Shown: positions 9,608 through 18,937 of the stretch, one piece after another | How positions within the stretch are numbered: the stretch's first letter is position 1 | Layout: each line of letters opens with the position of its first letter | Made by a program: the position numbers and the translations under genes | The notes under the pieces: generated by a model | What the model saw: the letters and a program-made list of their open reading frames with translations, nothing else | Database searches by the model: none | What the model was told of the DNA's origin: nothing | Assembly (NCBI GenBank): GCA_005768725.1 | Contig: VAFM01000001.1 | Coordinates: 1-64,000, forward strand | DNA length: 64,000 nucleotides | DNA from: Blastochloris viridis | GTDB lineage: Bacteria; Pseudomonadota; Alphaproteobacteria; UBA2136; UBA6156 | Direction: 5' to 3'

Positions 9608-9644
9608 CGGTTTTCCGTCAAACCTCTGGTTTTACGGAAAACCG
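9608..9644. repeat. Eleven-base inverted repeat
   Basis: The arms cggttttccgt (9608-9618) and acggaaaaccg (9634-9644) are perfectly complementary. It lies between the stop of the GntR-type gene and the start of the antiporter. There is no T-run on the minus side, so it may be an operator or a weak terminator. Confidence 0.5.
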
Positions 9645-9657
9645 TACCCGTCTTGAG

Positions 9658-10386
9658 TTATGCGGCGGTCGTGGTTTGCTGCACCGGTTGCATCTGCTGA
9701 GTCTGGTAGGGATTCAGGTATTGCATCAGTACGCGTTCGGCCAGAGCGAAGTCGCCATCGACCAGCGCGGCGTTGATACGCATCTGGATCTGGATGGTAC
9801 GCATCACTTCATCCTGATTGTTAAACCGGTTGATGCGGGTCTGGCCTTCCAGCGCCATTAAGGTTTGCAGGAGCAGGTGTGCCAGCATGCTGCCGCTCAT
9901 CCGGGCCATTTGCAGATGCCATTGAGCTTCGGTTTCGGCGTTCTCTTCGGCCAGGGCATGGCGGTTAAGCGTGTAGCGGTGGAGCTCGCCGCGTTGCGTG
10001 GGGCTGAGGCGAGTGAGTCGGGTGAGAACCTCGCGCTCGATCAGGCAGCGCATCTGGGCGATATCGGTCAGGCTGTTGCGCAGGGCCGGGGCGGCCATGG
10101 CGAGGTCGGACAGCAATTGCGAAAGGTCGGGTGTGCGCACGAAGCTGCCGCGCCCCGGGGTAACATCCGGCAGGCCGGAGGTACGGAGCATCTGGATAGC
10201 CTCACGCAGCGTGGTGCGGCTGACGCCGAACTGGCGGCAGAGCGTGGACTCGGTAGGGAGTTGGTCTCCTGGTTTAAGTTGGCCGCTGCTGATAAGACGG
10301 CGGAGTTCGGTCGCGATGGCCGTGCTGCGACGGTGACGGGGGGCGAGAGGGGAAAAGGACAGATCGTTGAGCTGGGAGCCGAGCAT
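9658..10386 (-). CDS. GntR/FadR-family transcriptional regulator
   Basis: A 242-residue protein. Residues 15-80 form a winged helix with the GntR signature (PGDQLPTESTLCRQFGVSRT and TLREAIQMLRTSGL). The C-terminal all-helical region resembles the FCD ligand-binding domain of the FadR subfamily. The inducer is unknown. I chose the ATG at 10386; upstream sequence encodes a low-complexity peptide and contains apparent operators. The nearest same-strand neighbours are the antiporter downstream and ugd upstream, both in separate units. Confidence 0.85.
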   Translation of the reverse strand: MLGSQLNDLSFSPLAPRHRRSTAIATELRRLISSGQLKPGDQLPTESTLCRQFGVSRTTLREAIQMLRTSGLPDVTPGRGSFVRTPDLSQLLSDLAMAAPALRNSLTDIAQMRCLIEREVLTRLTRLSPTQRGELHRYTLNRHALAEENAETEAQWHLQMARMSGSMLAHLLLQTLMALEGQTRINRFNNQDEVMRTIQIQMRINAALVDGDFALAERVLMQYLNPYQTQQMQPVQQTTTAA

Positions 10387-10451
10387 GATGTTAGCCTTTG
10401 AGTTGTTGTTATGTCGGGCAATCTGTTTTGCCTGATATGATGAATGATAGG

Positions 10452-10510
10452 AATGCAACTTTAAGTTGTAAATAGTAAAATGCAACAACTGACAACTATG
10501 TGTTGTAATG
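10452..10510. promoter_or_regulatory. Candidate GntR operators
   Basis: Repeated GTTG/CAAC half-sites form two inverted repeats, gcaactttaagttgt and acaactatgtgttgt, within 60 bases upstream of the regulator gene. Position and symmetry suggest autoregulation. Confidence 0.5.
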
Positions 10511-10533
10511 CTGCCTAATCCTTCATCAGACCC

Positions 10534-10560
10534 AAAAAAGAGAGGCCTAGCCTCCCTTTG
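10534..10560 (-). terminator. Terminator of ugd
   Basis: On the minus strand the stem gggaggc / gcctctc is followed by TTTTTT, just after the ugd stop codon. Confidence 0.8.
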
Positions 10561-10584
10561 TCGTATATCGGTCTGTTTACCGGC

Positions 10585-11901
10585 TTAGGCAGGACGTCCC
10601 AGCGGGAAGTATTCCAGACCGGCGGCCTTGGCTTCCTCTACCGTAAAGAGGTTGCGCAGATCGACCAGTTTCGGGTCGGTCAGCGTGTTCTTCAGTTGGC
10701 CGAGGTTGAGGGTGCGGAAGTCGGCCCACTCGGTGAGGATGACGGCACTGTCGGCGCCTTGCAGGGCTTCGTCGGTGCTGTTCACGTAGGTAAGGGACGG
10801 CATCAGTTGCTTGGCACGCGGCATGGCGGCGGGGTCGAACGCTACGATCTTGGCGCCCATGCTTTGCAGGCGCGGCAGGATGGTGAGGGCGGAGGCGTCG
10901 CGCATGTCATCGGTATTGGCCTTGAAGGCGAGGCCGAGGACGGCGATGGTTTTGCCGCTGACACCGCCGAGGTTGGCGGCGATACGGTCGGCCATCTGTT
11001 CCTTAATGCTCTGGTTGGTGCGAATGGTCTCTTCCACCAGGTTCAGTTGAACACCGTGATCGCGGGCGGTTTTAGCCAGTGCGTTGGTGTCCTTCGGGAA
11101 GCAGCTGCCGCCGTAACCCGGGCCCGGTTGCAGGAAGCGCGGTGCGATGCGGCTATCCAGCCCCATGCCGCGGGAGACGCTGAGGATATCGGCACCGACC
11201 TTGTCGCAGAGAGAAATCAGCTCGTTCACAAAGGTGATCTTGGTGGCCAGGAACGCGTTGGCGGCGTACTTGATGAGCTCGGAGCTGGCGCGGTTGGTGA
11301 CGTGCAGAGTGACGCCCTGATCGGTTTGCGGCTTGTAGATGGAGGCCATCATGGCGCGGGCGCGCTCGCTCTCGACACCCACCACCACGCGGTCCGGGTG
11401 CATGAAGTCGCCGACGGCTTCGCCTTCGCGCAGGAATTCCGGGTTGCTGGTCACGTCGAAATCGGCTGTCGGGTTGGTGGCACGAATGGCGTCTTCCACC
11501 AACTGGCCGGTACCTACCGGAACCGTGCTCTTGTTGACGATAACGGTGTAGCCCTTCAGGTGCGGAGCCACTTGCTCGGCGGCGGCCTTGACGTATTGCA
11601 GGTCGGCCGAGCCGTCTTCATCCTGCGGGGTACCTACGGCGATGAAGATTGCGTCGGAGTCGCCGACCACGCTTGCCAGATCGGTGGTGAAGCTCAGGCG
11701 GCCTGCCTTGGCGTTACGGCGGACCATTTCTTCCAGGCCCGGTTCGTAGATCGGGATGATGCCGTCGTTTTTCAGGTTATCAATTTTGGTCTGGTCAACG
11801 TCGACGCAGGTCACGTTGAAGCCCATCTCTGCAAAGCAGGTGCCGCTTACGAGGCCGACGTAGCCGGTGCCGATCATAGTGAGGTTGCGGGCTTGGGTCA
11901 T
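10585..11901 (-). CDS. ugd: UDP-glucose 6-dehydrogenase
   Basis: A 438-residue cytoplasmic enzyme that oxidises UDP-glucose to UDP-glucuronate with two NAD+. The N-terminal Rossmann motif GTGYVGLVSG, the TSNPEFLREG substrate loop, the GYGGSCFPKDT loop with the catalytic Cys (about residue 262) and the C-terminal GLAFKANTDDMRDA are all present. The length is normal. The product feeds capsule, exopolysaccharide or lipid A sugars. The gene is monocistronic with its own terminator. Confidence 0.95.
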   Translation of the reverse strand: MTQARNLTMIGTGYVGLVSGTCFAEMGFNVTCVDVDQTKIDNLKNDGIIPIYEPGLEEMVRRNAKAGRLSFTTDLASVVGDSDAIFIAVGTPQDEDGSADLQYVKAAAEQVAPHLKGYTVIVNKSTVPVGTGQLVEDAIRATNPTADFDVTSNPEFLREGEAVGDFMHPDRVVVGVESERARAMMASIYKPQTDQGVTLHVTNRASSELIKYAANAFLATKITFVNELISLCDKVGADILSVSRGMGLDSRIAPRFLQPGPGYGGSCFPKDTNALAKTARDHGVQLNLVEETIRTNQSIKEQMADRIAANLGGVSGKTIAVLGLAFKANTDDMRDASALTILPRLQSMGAKIVAFDPAAMPRAKQLMPSLTYVNSTDEALQGADSAVILTEWADFRTLNLGQLKNTLTDPKLVDLRNLFTVEEAKAAGLEYFPLGRPA

Positions 11902-12119
11902 GATTATCTGTCCTTTCAGGAGCCGTTGTGGCTCGATTACACTAGGTGAACGCCAGACTTATAATCAGCATCCGGCCCCCGTGCAAGTGAAAGAAGGGGA
12001 TAGATGGCGGTTTTCAGCTTAATTTTCGAAGCTTGAGGTAATTGTGAACGCTTGCGTTGGTTATTGACACGTGCCGGAAGTTGGAGGATTGCTTGGAGGA
12101 ACAGAACAGGATTTTTTCC

Positions 12120-13064
12120 ATGGCGTCTCAAAAACCGAACCTGAAACTGCTGGCCCTTGCCGGCATAGTTATCATCGCCGTTGTGGCCGTGCTTTACATT
12201 GTGCTGTGGCAAGGGCGTGTGAGCACTGATAACGCCTATGTGAAGGCTGATGTAACGCTGATAAGCCCGCAGGTAAGTGGGACCATCACCAAAGTGAATG
12301 TGGCCGACAATACCGCCGTGAAGAAAGGCGAGGTGCTGATCGAGATCGATAACGCCGATTACGTCGCCAAGCTGGAAGCCGCGCAGGCCCAGATGGACAC
12401 CCTGACCAATAATATGAGCGAGCAGGAACAGGTTATTGCTCAGGCGCAGGCCGATGCTGATATTGCGGCGGCGAATTTCAAGCGCTCTAAAACACTGCTG
12501 GAGCAGGGCGCCAGTGCGACACAGGCGACGGAAGAGGCGCGTGCCAAGGCAAGATCTGCCTCGGCAGCGTTGGGCGCTGCCAAGGCCCATATGGAAACGC
12601 TGGCTTCGCAATTGAAGCAAGCCCAGGCCAACCATCAGCTTGCCGCGATTGACCTGAGCCGGACCACCGTGGTGGCGCCTCAGGACGGGATCATTGGGAA
12701 CCGTACCGCACAGGTGGGGCAACTGGTGCAGCCGGGCCGTGCGCTGATGTATCTGATACCCCAAAAGATGTGGGTGGAAGCCAATTACAAGGAAACCCAA
12801 CTGGCGCATATGAAGCCGGGCCAGCCCGCCGAAGTAGAAGTAGATGCTTTGGACGGCCATACCGTGAAGGGCCATGTGGAAAGCTTTGCACCGGCGAGTG
12901 GTTCGGAATTCAGTATTCTGCCGCCTGAGAACGCCACTGGTAACTTTACGAAAGTGGTACGCCGTGTACCGGTGCGTATTGCGCTGGAAGCCGATACCGA
13001 AACTACGGCGATGCTGCGTCCCGGTCTTTCGGTCATTGTCACTGTGGATACCCGCGGGAAGTAA
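12120..13064 (+). CDS. emrA: EmrA-like membrane fusion protein
   Basis: A 314-residue periplasmic adaptor with one N-terminal membrane segment (residues about 10-31), the HlyD biotinyl-lipoyl motif STDNAYVKADV and PQVSGTITKVNVADN, a coiled-coil hairpin (residues about 80-175) and a C-terminal beta barrel. It bridges an inner-membrane pump to an outer-membrane channel. The next gene, an EmrB-type transporter, starts three bases after the stop. The ATG at 12120 is used; an in-frame extension to 12057 exists but places a polar tail before the signal anchor. No TolC-type gene is adjacent. Confidence 0.88.
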   Translation: MASQKPNLKLLALAGIVIIAVVAVLYIVLWQGRVSTDNAYVKADVTLISPQVSGTITKVNVADNTAVKKGEVLIEIDNADYVAKLEAAQAQMDTLTNNMSEQEQVIAQAQADADIAAANFKRSKTLLEQGASATQATEEARAKARSASAALGAAKAHMETLASQLKQAQANHQLAAIDLSRTTVVAPQDGIIGNRTAQVGQLVQPGRALMYLIPQKMWVEANYKETQLAHMKPGQPAEVEVDALDGHTVKGHVESFAPASGSEFSILPPENATGNFTKVVRRVPVRIALEADTETTAMLRPGLSVIVTVDTRGK

Positions 13065-13067
13065 CCC

Positions 13068-14642
13068 ATGAGCGCCGCTGCCGCGCGCGAAGCGCTTGCC
13101 CGTGGCGGCAAGCTGACCACCACCCAGTGGATCGGCTTTATGGCCATGGTACTGGGGATGTTCATGGCCATTCTGGATATCCAGATCGTGGCCAGCAGCC
13201 TGAGCCAGGTTCAGGCCGGGCTTTCGGCCAGTGCGGATGAAATTACCTGGGTACAGACCAGTTATCTGGTGGCGGAAGTCATCATGATCCCGCTTTCCGG
13301 CTGGCTTTCACGCGCGTTTTCGACACGGATATTGTTTGCGGTCTCCTGCATGGGGTTCACCTTGATGAGCCTGCTGTGCGCGCTGGCGTGGAATCTGGAC
13401 AGCATGATCGTGTTCCGTGCCCTGCAGGGCTTTTTGGGTGGTGCGATGATCCCCACCGTGTTTGCGACCATCTTCATCATGTTCCCCCGCGAGATGCGCC
13501 TGCGCATGAACATTGTACTGGGGCTGGTGGTCACGCTGGCGCCCACCGCCGGGCCGGTGCTGGGGGGGTACCTGACCGATATGTTCAGCTGGCACATGAT
13601 GTTCCTCATCAATGTCATTCCGGGGATTCTGGTGTCACTCGCCGTGTGGTTCTTTCTGGATGTGGACAAGCCGGACCACAGCCTGCTGAAGAAGATCGAC
13701 TTCCGGGGGATTCTGTACATCGGGATTTTTCTGGGAAGCTTGCAATTTGTGCTGGAAGACGGTGTGCGCGAGGACTGGTTCAACAGTGATGCCATTGTCA
13801 TTGCGGCGCTGCTGGCGGTGTTTGCCGGGATAGCCATGTTCTGGCGCGAACTGACGATTAAAGAGCCGATTGTGAACCTGCGAGCTTTTGGGAACGCCAA
13901 TTTTGCGGTGGGGAGCCTGTTTGGTTTTGTGCTGGGGATCGGTTTGTATTCGGCGATCGCGTTGATGCCGATGTATCTGGCGCAGGTGAAGGGGCTGAAC
14001 AGTTTCCAGATCGGGATGTATCTGGCGGTAACCGGTGGATTCCAGTTGCTGTTCACGCCCGTGGCGGGGATAGCCTCGCAGAAGCTAGAGCCGCGCACGA
14101 TGTTGTTCATCGGGATGAGCGGGTTTGCGGCTTCCATGTGGCTGAACGGCTTGCTGACCAATGAGACGGGCTTCTGGGAGTTGTTCTTGCCGCAGGCTGT
14201 GCGGGGAGCTTCGCTGATGTTCTGCTTTATTCCCATCAACGACATTGCGCTGGGGACTTTGCCGGTTGACCAGATCAAGAACGCCAGCGGGTTGTTCAAC
14301 CTGATGCGCAACCTTGGCGGGGCTATCGGGCTGGCGGTTATTTCCACCCTCAGCCTGAAATGGAACCATTTTTACCAAGGCCAGCTACGTGAACATGTGA
14401 CGGCCGGTAATGAGGCTACACAGGCGTTTTTAACGCAGGTGGGCGGGCGTATGGAACAGATAGGTGTGGCCAACCCGGATCTCGGCGCCTTGCAGACGCT
14501 TTACCATGTGGCTTTGCGGGAAGCTTCGGTACTGACCTTCAATGACCTCTTCCATGGTCTGGCGATTATTTACCTGTGCAGCCTGCCGCTGGTGTTCTTG
14601 ATCAAGAAGGGCGCGCACAAAACTGAAGGCGGCGGGCACTAG
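13068..14642 (+). CDS. emrB: EmrB/QacA-type MFS drug exporter (DHA2)
   Basis: A 524-residue transporter with about fourteen membrane helices. Family signatures include LDIQIVASSLSQVQAGL in helix 1, the motif-A-like GWLSRAFSTR and motif C-like GPVLGGYLTD. It uses the proton gradient to expel hydrophobic compounds and should form a tripartite pump with the EmrA-like protein encoded just upstream. Its specificity cannot be told from sequence. Confidence 0.9.
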   Translation: MSAAAAREALARGGKLTTTQWIGFMAMVLGMFMAILDIQIVASSLSQVQAGLSASADEITWVQTSYLVAEVIMIPLSGWLSRAFSTRILFAVSCMGFTLMSLLCALAWNLDSMIVFRALQGFLGGAMIPTVFATIFIMFPREMRLRMNIVLGLVVTLAPTAGPVLGGYLTDMFSWHMMFLINVIPGILVSLAVWFFLDVDKPDHSLLKKIDFRGILYIGIFLGSLQFVLEDGVREDWFNSDAIVIAALLAVFAGIAMFWRELTIKEPIVNLRAFGNANFAVGSLFGFVLGIGLYSAIALMPMYLAQVKGLNSFQIGMYLAVTGGFQLLFTPVAGIASQKLEPRTMLFIGMSGFAASMWLNGLLTNETGFWELFLPQAVRGASLMFCFIPINDIALGTLPVDQIKNASGLFNLMRNLGGAIGLAVISTLSLKWNHFYQGQLREHVTAGNEATQAFLTQVGGRMEQIGVANPDLGALQTLYHVALREASVLTFNDLFHGLAIIYLCSLPLVFLIKKGAHKTEGGGH

Positions 14643-14676
14643 GCTGTATATTGACGCTGGGGTTTGGAGAAAACTC

Positions 14677-14752
14677 TGGCAGGGGAGACAGGACTCGAAC
14701 CTGCAACCAATGGTTTTGGAGACCACTACTCTACCAATTGAGCCACTCCCCT
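14677..14752 (-). tRNA. tRNA-Trp (CCA anticodon)
   Basis: Read on the minus strand it folds as a 76-base cloverleaf with acceptor AGGGGAG / CTCCCCT, T-loop ttcgagt, anticodon loop with CCA and encoded 3' CCA. Confidence 0.95.
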
Positions 14753-14829
14753 ACACGGGCGGTTTATGGCACGGGCGAGGGGAGGATTCAAGTGGTTTTG
14801 TGCGATGACGCACGTTTGGAAGGCAGAGC

Positions 14830-15432
14830 CTACATCAGCTTTTGCACAGCCCAGAGCGCCATGATGCCCAGTATGGAGCCGATAATCAGGCTGGAGAGCG
14901 TGAGCAGGTGGCCGACAAGCACGGTCAAACCATCGCGGAACAGCACGCCCAAGGCCAGTACGATGTTGGCAAACGCGGGCAGCGTGTTACCGAACGGAAT
15001 GGGCAGGAAGACGATGAAGGCGTTGACCATGACAGCCAGGCCGATGATGCGCAGGGCGAGACCCTGTGTGAGTTGGGTTTGGCGGGGTTTGCAGAGTTTC
15101 TCCGCGTACTCGTACGCCTTGGCCATTTTGACGAGGATGCTGCGGGCCGTGTCGGTCTTCAGATTATACTCGTTAATTTTGGCCGGGAGTTTGACGGTTT
15201 TGCGGCCTGCGAACCAGGCAAGGCCTACCAGGAACATGGCCGGGCTGAACAGACTGCCGAACGGAATGCCGGTGCTGGGCAGCAGACCCGGAATGGAGAC
15301 CAGCAGCAGCATAGTGCCGAGGACTTCTTCCGAGTGGTTTTGCAGCAGGGTTTTAACCGCGATTTCGCCCTTCTTTGGCAAAGACTCGGCTTGCTGGCGC
15401 GTGGTTTGGGAAAGGAGAGAGGGCATCATCAT
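14830..15432 (-). CDS. ExoD-family membrane protein
   Basis: A 200-residue protein with ExoD hallmarks: a Leu-rich N-terminal helix, SIPGLLPSTGIPFGS, a polar middle with conserved Arg and Lys, LPIPFGNTLPAFAN, and two C-terminal membrane helices. Rhizobial ExoD affects exopolysaccharide production and alkali tolerance; the molecular activity is unknown. Its start codon abuts the stop of the YqaA-type gene upstream, so the two are probably co-transcribed. Confidence 0.85.
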   Translation of the reverse strand: MMMPSLLSQTTRQQAESLPKKGEIAVKTLLQNHSEEVLGTMLLLVSIPGLLPSTGIPFGSLFSPAMFLVGLAWFAGRKTVKLPAKINEYNLKTDTARSILVKMAKAYEYAEKLCKPRQTQLTQGLALRIIGLAVMVNAFIVFLPIPFGNTLPAFANIVLALGVLFRDGLTVLVGHLLTLSSLIIGSILGIMALWAVQKLM

Positions 15433-16026
15433 TTAGAGCAGATATTTGAGAGCTACAAAGCCGCCAATAAGAAGCACACTGAAAACGACGGTCAGGAGTT
15501 CGAAACGTTTTTCGATGAAGTTACGGATCGGTTCGCCAAAGTAATACAGTAGCCCGGCCACCATGAAGAAGCGTGCACCGCGGGATAAAACAGAGAGTAT
15601 GAAGAATAGCGGCAGGGAGTACATGAACAGGCCGCTGGCAATGGTGATGAGTTTGTAGGGAAGAGGCGTAAAACCGGCAATGACAATCAGCCAGCCGCCG
15701 TGCAGATTAAAGGATTCGGTGAAGACCTCCATCTGATGTTGCAGGCCGTAGAAGTTAATGATGCCCTGTCCAATGGTTTCGAACAGGAAATAACCGATAG
15801 CATAACCTGCAACCCCGCCCAGCGCACTACCGAGTGTACAGACAGCCGCGTACCAGAGCGCTTTCTGGCGATTGGCGACGCACATCGGGATGAGCATGAC
15901 ATCCGGCGGAATCGGGAAAAAGGAGCTTTCGGCAAAGCTGATACCAAAAAGAGACGCCGTAGCATGACGGCTGTTCGCTAGTTTAAGGGTCCAGTCGTAC
16001 AGACGGCGAAGTTGCTTGAAAATCAT
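15433..16026 (-). CDS. YqaA/DedA-type (VTT domain) membrane protein
   Basis: A 197-residue inner-membrane protein with the VTT/SNARE-associated fold: FAESSFFPIPPDVMLIPM, a GxxxG helix (GSALGGVAGYAIGY) and GFTPLPYKLITIASG. DedA-type proteins are linked to phospholipid carrier recycling and membrane potential. It follows the YbaK-type gene by six bases on the same strand, within the unit 17411-14830. Confidence 0.88.
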   Translation of the reverse strand: MIFKQLRRLYDWTLKLANSRHATASLFGISFAESSFFPIPPDVMLIPMCVANRQKALWYAAVCTLGSALGGVAGYAIGYFLFETIGQGIINFYGLQHQMEVFTESFNLHGGWLIVIAGFTPLPYKLITIASGLFMYSLPLFFILSVLSRGARFFMVAGLLYYFGEPIRNFIEKRFELLTVVFSVLLIGGFVALKYLL

Positions 16027-16032
16027 GGCCCG

Positions 16033-16539
16033 TTATGCGCGCGGGAAGAGGCCGAGGTCAAGCTGTTCCACCGCATGGCCCCAGCTGTTGATGGCGCGCA
16101 AAAGGTCAGCGGGAGTGACTGATGTGGTTTGCGTGTTGATGAGCGGGTGTGAGTGGACGGTGTCGTGCGCCATGATGCCGCTATCCAGAATAAAGCGCAG
16201 GCTGCCCGGTTTGGCATTGATGAGCGTGAGCGGGCTGACCGAGCCTGGGGTGACGCCAAGGAATTCCATGAGTGTGGGTTCGTCGGCGAAGGAGAGGCGG
16301 TCCTTCGCGCCGAGGTGTTTGCCGAGGGCGTTGAGGTTCAGCATGCGGTCTTGCAGTGAGGTGATGAGATAGAAGTTCCTGGCTTTGTCCTTCACGAACA
16401 GGTTTTTGACGTGCGCGCCGGGGAGGTGGTCGGTGATGCCTTCGCCTTCGGCCACCGTAAACACTGCGGCGTGGTGGTGGTTCTCGTAGGGGATGTTCAG
16501 TTGGCCAAGGGCTTCGAAGAGGGATTCGGGCGTGTGCAT
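16033..16539 (-). CDS. Prolyl-tRNA editing protein (YbaK/ProX type)
   Basis: A 168-residue single-domain deacylase. It shows the family's VKNLFVKDK strand with the conserved Lys, and GVTPGSVSPLTL near residue 95. Family members hydrolyse alanyl- or cysteinyl-tRNA(Pro) in trans. The conserved GVTPGSVSP loop suggests the ProX-like subfamily. It sits between the DMT permease and YqaA-type genes with gaps of 14 and 6 bases. Confidence 0.9.
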   Translation of the reverse strand: MHTPESLFEALGQLNIPYENHHHAAVFTVAEGEGITDHLPGAHVKNLFVKDKARNFYLITSLQDRMLNLNALGKHLGAKDRLSFADEPTLMEFLGVTPGSVSPLTLINAKPGSLRFILDSGIMAHDTVHSHPLINTQTTSVTPADLLRAINSWGHAVEQLDLGLFPRA

Positions 16540-16553
16540 GTCGGGTATCGGTT

Positions 16554-17411
16554 TTATTTAACGAACAGCAACATAAAGCCCAACGCGATGGCTGCCAAGG
16601 CTAAAGCGGTGCGTTTGGTGAGAGGGAGGTCGCGCGTGGCGAGGTCGTACACCGCGAACAGGGCTGCGCCCGACATGGTGATGAGAATGACCACGGCGAG
16701 TGGGAGGGCTTTGTAGGCAAAGCCTTCGATGGCGACGCCGGTAAAGGCGACCGCCAGTAGCGGCAGTGCCGGGCCCAGTTTGAACGGTGTGTTTTTGACC
16801 GACGGCAGTAGCCAGAGCAGGGTGTAAAGGAAGGTAGAACAGCCTTGCGCGAGGATGGTGAAGGCGAGGACATCCGGCTGGAAATTCTGGCCGTATTTGT
16901 AGGCCGAGACCTGCGCCGTAATGATAACGCACCAGCCGATAAGCGCGAGCGCCTGCTTGAGATTTGGGACGCTGTTGCGCACTTGGCCGAGAATAAGGCT
17001 GCCCACCAGAATGCACCCGAGTGCGGCGACGGTGGCATAGGGGAAGACGGTCTGGAACAGGAAGATATCGGCGCCGGAGGCGAGGAGGGTGAGCAGGGCT
17101 TTTTTGTAACCGGCTACCTCGGTGAGGCTGAGGGATTGCAGCAGCCAGACCAGCAGCGTGGTTGTAGTGACCGTACAGGCGGCCCAGAGAACCGGCCAGA
17201 GGAGGGCGCCTGGCGTGAGGTTGAAGTGAAGCTGGCCGGTGGCGTGGCTAACGATGAATGCGCCCGCCCAGACCGGGAAGAGCAGGGCCAGCCAACTGGG
17301 AAGGATGAACGGGCTGGCGCCGGCGGAGGTGTTCCGTTTGAGGAGGATACCTAAAAGCGTGAAGCAGAGGCCGGAGACGATGGCGGAGATGAGGGGGAGG
17401 TAGGACAACAT
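16554..17411 (-). CDS. DMT-superfamily (EamA-like) permease
   Basis: A 286-residue protein with ten hydrophobic segments in two five-helix halves, the EamA/DMT pattern. I used the ATG at 17411; an upstream TTG at 17438 is possible. The substrate is unknown. It is the first gene of a leftward run of four closely spaced genes ending at 14830. Confidence 0.75.
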   Translation of the reverse strand: MLSYLPLISAIVSGLCFTLLGILLKRNTSAGASPFILPSWLALLFPVWAGAFIVSHATGQLHFNLTPGALLWPVLWAACTVTTTTLLVWLLQSLSLTEVAGYKKALLTLLASGADIFLFQTVFPYATVAALGCILVGSLILGQVRNSVPNLKQALALIGWCVIITAQVSAYKYGQNFQPDVLAFTILAQGCSTFLYTLLWLLPSVKNTPFKLGPALPLLAVAFTGVAIEGFAYKALPLAVVILITMSGAALFAVYDLATRDLPLTKRTALALAAIALGFMLLFVK

Positions 17412-17440
17412 ACGCGAAGTATGCGGGAATACCGGCAAAA

Positions 17441-17467
17441 AGAAAGAGGCCGGAGCCTCTCTCTTTT
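17441..17467 (-). terminator. Terminator of the chemoreceptor gene
   Basis: On the minus strand the stem agaggc / gcctct is followed by TTCTTTTT, twelve bases after the chemoreceptor stop codon. Confidence 0.75.
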
Positions 17468-17478
17468 TAGCCTGTGGC

Positions 17479-18882
17479 CTAGATGCGTTTGCCGAAGGCG
17501 GTGAGCTCGGTAACGATGCGGTCGCTGTCGGCTTTCAGGCCCGAGATGCGGTCCAGCAGGGCTTGGCTCATGTTGCCGGTTTCGGTCACCGACTGACCGA
17601 CTTCGGAGAGCTGGCTGTCCACTTCCTGCACGTGAGAGGAGGCCTCGTGCATGTTGCGGGTGATGTCGTTGGTGACCGACGACTGTTCGTGGATCGAGGC
17701 GCGGATGGTGCCGGTTTGCTCGTTGATGCGCGAGACCGATTCGGCAATGGCTTGCAGGGCCTGCGAGCTGCTTTTGGCGGTGGACGCGATCTGTTGCACC
17801 TGTTTGGTGATGTCGGTAGTGGCTTGGGTCGTGGTACTGGCGAGCTTTTTGATCTCGTCGGCTACCACGGCAAAGCCGCGTCCGGCATCGCCTGCGCGGG
17901 CGGCCTCGATGCTCGCGTTAAGAGCCAGCAGGTTAGTCTGTTCGGCGATCTCGGCGATCATGTTCGTGACCTGTGAGATGTTCTGCGAGGCTTCGACCAG
18001 TGAAGACACGACGACACTGCTCTGGTTGGCCTGCTGCAGCGCTGTGGTGACCAGATTGCTGGTGGCTTCTACCGTATTGGCAACGCCTTGCAGGGACGAA
18101 GAGAGTTCTTCGGCGCCTGCAGCAACCTGTTGCACGTTGGTGGCGGTTTGGCCGGAGTTTTGCTGTACGGCGACGGTTTTTTGTGCGGTGTGGTGGGCGT
18201 TGGAGGACATCAGTTCGGTCGTATCGCGTACCTGCGACATGTTGGTATCGAGATTGCCAGCGAGGGTGCGGGCCATTTGTACCAGCTTGTGCACGGGAGC
18301 GACCAGAATACTGCGGATGATGACAGTAAGGCCGGCAAGGCAGAGCGCCAGCAGAATAAGTGCCACGATAGCCTGAATGCCCGCTTGCTTGAGCGCAAGA
18401 GTGGTGATGTGGTTGTTGTTCCAGAAGGTGGTGGTATAGCCGATCAGTTTTTTGTCTTCACCATTCAGGATAGGCGTGATGGAGGCGACGTGGTCGTCTT
18501 CGGTAATGGTGTGCTGCAGAGGGTTGTTACCGTCTTTTGCTGCCAGTGCCAGATACTTTTTGTTAAACTCGTAGTGCTCCGGGTCCTGGTTGTGCTCGTA
18601 GGCAATCGTGCCATCCGGCTTGAGAACAAAGAAGGCTTCCAGGCGGTGATCTTCGCTGACGCTGATGAAGTCGTTATAGACTTTTTCCAGGGCTTTGGGT
18701 TGGTTCCACATCAGGCCGCCTTTGCTGGCCAGCGTGAGCTGGTCGGACGCCATGGCGATCTTTTCTTCGAACATGCTTTCCAGCAGGTAGGCTTGGCTGT
18801 ACGTGGCCAAACCCGCCACGATGAGTTGAACCAAGGCGATGAGAAGCGCGATAATGAGGAGAAGTTTACGGCTGATAGGCAT
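17479..18882 (-). CDS. Methyl-accepting chemotaxis protein
   Basis: A 467-residue receptor. Membrane segments lie at about residues 7-29 and 170-192 and enclose a single-Cache-sized periplasmic domain with HRLEAFFVLKPDGTIAYE. The cytoplasmic signalling domain has the invariant tip EIAEQTNLLALNASIEAARA followed by GDAGRGFAVVADEIKKLA. No CheW-binding pentapeptide is obvious at the C-terminus. The linker after the second helix is short for a full HAMP. The gene next upstream encodes an exported sensor-like protein, likely in the same transcript. Confidence 0.93.
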   Translation of the reverse strand: MPISRKLLLIIALLIALVQLIVAGLATYSQAYLLESMFEEKIAMASDQLTLASKGGLMWNQPKALEKVYNDFISVSEDHRLEAFFVLKPDGTIAYEHNQDPEHYEFNKKYLALAAKDGNNPLQHTITEDDHVASITPILNGEDKKLIGYTTTFWNNNHITTLALKQAGIQAIVALILLALCLAGLTVIIRSILVAPVHKLVQMARTLAGNLDTNMSQVRDTTELMSSNAHHTAQKTVAVQQNSGQTATNVQQVAAGAEELSSSLQGVANTVEATSNLVTTALQQANQSSVVVSSLVEASQNISQVTNMIAEIAEQTNLLALNASIEAARAGDAGRGFAVVADEIKKLASTTTQATTDITKQVQQIASTAKSSSQALQAIAESVSRINEQTGTIRASIHEQSSVTNDITRNMHEASSHVQEVDSQLSEVGQSVTETGNMSQALLDRISGLKADSDRIVTELTAFGKRI

Positions 18883-18937
18883 GGGGTAGACCTGCTAACT
18901 GAAGGGATGAGGGGGGCGTTTAAGCCCCCGTTGTGGC

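Noticed and set aside
10558..11949. Long open frame opposite ugd
   Set aside because: A shadow of the dehydrogenase codons; the enzyme signatures lie on the other strand.
14651..15436. Frame covering tRNA-Trp and the complement of the ExoD gene
   Set aside because: It reads through a tRNA and mirrors the exoD codons.
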